Assembly: GCA_016280345.1 (NCBI GenBank)
Contig: JAEEGN010000216.1
Span: forward strand, 1-15,325
DNA length: 15,325 nt
Source of the DNA: Selenomonadaceae bacterium
GTDB taxonomy: Bacteria; Bacillota; Negativicutes; Selenomonadales; Selenomonadaceae
Direction of reading: 5' to 3'
This document shows, piece after piece, positions 14,100 to 15,325 of this stretch (the stretch's first letter is position 1; the number at the start of each line of letters is the position of its first letter). The position numbers were made by a program, and so were the translations under genes. Under the pieces are notes generated by a model, which ran no database searches, was not told the origin of the DNA, and saw nothing but the letters and a program-made list of their open reading frames with translations.

Positions 14100-14963
14100 T
14101 CAGAGGAGCGTGCTGATTGTCTCGCTGATCCGGCGGGCGATGAAGGAATTGTTCATGGTATAGAGATGAATGCCGTCCACGCCATGGGCCAGAAGGTCGA
14201 CAATCTGCTCGGTAGCGAAAGCGATGCCGGCGTCGCGCAGGGCTTCGGGTTTCGATTCGTACTTCGCCAGCACTCGCTGGAACTTGCGGGGGAGTGTCGC
14301 GCCGCAGAGCGTGACCATGCGCTCGATCTGCTTCTTGTTCGTCACCGGCATGATGCCCGCCTCCACCGGGACGTGGATGCCGGCCTTGTCCGCCTTTTCC
14401 ATGAACTCGTAGAAGTATTCGTTGTCGAAAAAAAGCTGCGTGATCAGCCGGTCGGTGCCCGCCTCGACCTTCTGCTTCAGATTGCGGATATCGGTATCAA
14501 GGTTCGGCGCCTCGATATGGCCCTCGGGATAGCAGGCGGCGAAGATCTGGAACCGGCTGCCGGAGCGGTCGCGGATGAAGGCGATAAGGTCGCTGGCGTA
14601 GCGGAAATCTTGCTTCGGCGTGATGCCCTCCGCCCGGTCGCCGCGCAGCGCCAGGATTTTGCGGACGCCGTTTTTGTCCAGTTCGTCCAGCATATCCAGT
14701 ACGTCGTCCTTCGTGAAATTGATGCAGGGCAGATGGGCGATGCCCTCCCGGTGGTACTTGTTCTGGATGGACGCCGCCAGTTCGATTGTCCGGTGGTTGG
14801 AGCCGTCAGAGGAGCCGCCGGCGCCGCAGGTGACGCTGATGAAGTCCGGCTCCAGGTCGGTCAGCTCGTCCAGCGTCTTATAGATCGTATCCAGCGGCAT
14901 ATCCCGCTTCGGCGGGAATACTTCAAAGGAAAAAATGGTCCGGTTCGGTTTGGATGATGGCAT
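14100..14963 (-). CDS. metF: 5,10-methylenetetrahydrofolate reductase
   Basis: This 287-residue protein is close to the usual bacterial MetF length (about 295). It reduces 5,10-methylene-THF to 5-methyl-THF with FAD, supplying methyl groups for methionine synthesis. Family motifs are clear: FSFEVFPPK with the conserved catalytic Glu at E14, ISVTCGAGGS, KILALRGDR, RFQIFAACYPEGH, TDRLITQLFFDNEYFYEF, PVEAGIMPV and VDGIHLYTMN. The start ATG 14963 has GGGGAGGG (14978-14971) 7 nt upstream. An in-frame ATG at 15098 would add 45 residues unlike the family and reach into the promoter. It stands alone on the minus strand, converging with the signalling operon. No other methionine or folate gene is next to it here. 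Confidence 0.97.
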   Translation of the reverse strand: MPSSKPNRTIFSFEVFPPKRDMPLDTIYKTLDELTDLEPDFISVTCGAGGSSDGSNHRTIELAASIQNKYHREGIAHLPCINFTKDDVLDMLDELDKNGVRKILALRGDRAEGITPKQDFRYASDLIAFIRDRSGSRFQIFAACYPEGHIEAPNLDTDIRNLKQKVEAGTDRLITQLFFDNEYFYEFMEKADKAGIHVPVEAGIMPVTNKKQIERMVTLCGATLPRKFQRVLAKYESKPEALRDAGIAFATEQIVDLLAHGVDGIHLYTMNNSFIARRISETISTLL

Positions 14964-15067
14964 GGAAAATCCCTCCCCATTGCAATGTGCGAGTCTCCGC
15001 GCGTCTGCCTTCTCCGCCCGGCAATGGTTTCCAGGCCGAAGGAAAGGCCGTATGATGTGGAGACTAC
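14964..15067 (-). promoter_or_regulatory. metF 5' leader with nested complementary arms
   Basis: Reading on the minus strand, AGTCTCC (15065-15059) can pair with GGAGACT (14998-14992). CCATTGC (15027-15021) can pair with GCAATGG (14983-14977), which abuts and shares a base or two with the SD. The order a-b-a'-b' gives a pseudoknot or two exclusive folds. A GGCC-GGCC mini-hairpin (15049-15034) lies between. I see no S-box (SAM-I) or THF riboswitch consensus. Possible translational control of metF; unproven. Confidence 0.35.
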
Positions 15068-15073
15068 AGATAC

Positions 15074-15103
15074 AGTTTAGCACATAGAGGAGACGCAACG
15101 CAA
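15074..15103 (-). promoter_or_regulatory. Candidate metF promoter
   Basis: On the minus strand, TTGCGT (15103-15098), an 18-nt spacer, and an extended -10 TG-C-TAAACT (15082-15074) are seen. The start would be near 15067, giving a leader of about 104 nt. A second TTGCGT overlaps the first (15098-15093). The match is moderate. Confidence 0.4.
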
Positions 15104-15212
15104 CCGGACGCGCTGCCCGGAGCGTCGCTGTCCCCCGTTTCCTGCCGTTTCGCGTTTCTTCGTTTCGGGTGTTTTTTTTCGTATGGAAAAAGACAGCGCG
15201 TCGAAAAAGCCA

Positions 15213-15248
15213 TTCGCCTTGCTTCAGATGCCATTCAGACGATTTCAG
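15213..15248. repeat. Helically phased TTC(A/G)G repeats upstream of a promoter
   Basis: TTCAG occurs at 15223, 15234 and 15244, with TTCGC at 15213, so spacings are 10, 11 and 10 bases, one turn of DNA each. The array ends 19 bases before the -35 box of the rightward promoter. It could be an activator or repressor site. Confidence 0.4.
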
Positions 15249-15267
15249 TTGCCGAGCACGGTTTCAC

Positions 15268-15296
15268 TTGCATTGGCGTCTCGGAATACATATAAT
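15268..15296 (+). promoter_or_regulatory. Strong sigma-A-type promoter facing out of the window
   Basis: TTGCAT (15268-15273), a 17-nt spacer, and a perfect TATAAT (15291-15296) are present. Transcription would start near 15303 and serve a gene beyond the right edge. The 160-base stretch before it (15104-15267) has no gene. Confidence 0.8.
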
Positions 15297-15325
15297 AAAA
15301 ACGGAATTCTGAAGGCGTCACTGTC

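Noticed and set aside
1..15325. CRISPR arrays, tRNA or rRNA genes, transposases, toxin-antitoxin genes
   Set aside because: No regularly spaced repeat-spacer array, no recognisable structural RNA sequence, and no protein of these families was seen.

Overview
This 15.3 kb window is a GC-rich bacterial segment with compact operons, strong Shine-Dalgarno (SD) sequences and short intergenic gaps. Most of it (1464-13711) is one dense seven-gene signalling operon on the + strand. The style suggests an anaerobic Firmicute, perhaps of the Negativicutes/Selenomonadales type: Cache-domain hybrid kinases, BMP-family proteins without an ABC transporter, stand-alone STAS protein, and sigma-A-like promoters. 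No rRNA or other taxonomic marker is present, so this is only an inference.

Layout. Positions 1-363 hold the C-terminal end of an unrecognised protein, followed by a strong terminator. A promoter at 662-690 drives a 111-residue STAS-domain anti-sigma-factor antagonist (745-1080), closed by a hairpin at 1288-1318. A second promoter (1325-1353) starts the signalling operon. In order it encodes: a receiver-GGDEF diguanylate cyclase (1464-2843); a 612-residue fusion of a catalytically degenerate NRPS-type condensation fold and a cyclic-nucleotide-binding-like domain (2902-4740); a Cache hybrid histidine kinase with receiver and HPt (4779-7997); a pseudo-receiver/receiver protein (7994-8743); two tandem BMP/PnrA-like periplasmic binding proteins (8775-9884 and 9856-10956); and a second hybrid kinase (10949-13711). 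A strong terminator follows at 13774-13810. Four of the six gene junctions are overlaps or short gaps of about 30 nt. Downstream lie a small repeat cluster and metF (methylenetetrahydrofolate reductase, - strand, 14963-14100) with its own terminator and a possibly structured leader. A near-consensus promoter (15268-15296) points out of the right edge, with helically phased TTC repeats upstream.

Working model (inference). The BMP proteins bind a nucleoside-like ligand in the periplasm and present it to the Cache domains of the two kinases. This would resemble LuxP/LuxQ or TorT/TorS, since no transporter permease or ATPase gene is present. Each kinase can carry phosphate from His to the receiver Asp to the HPt His. 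The natural end acceptors are the receiver of the cyclase, giving c-di-GMP, and the receiver of the dual-receiver protein. The condensation-fold/cNMP-like fusion has lost the HHxxxDG motif and has altered phosphate-binding positions. It may be a nucleotide-responsive effector rather than an enzyme. It is the most novel-looking element in the window.
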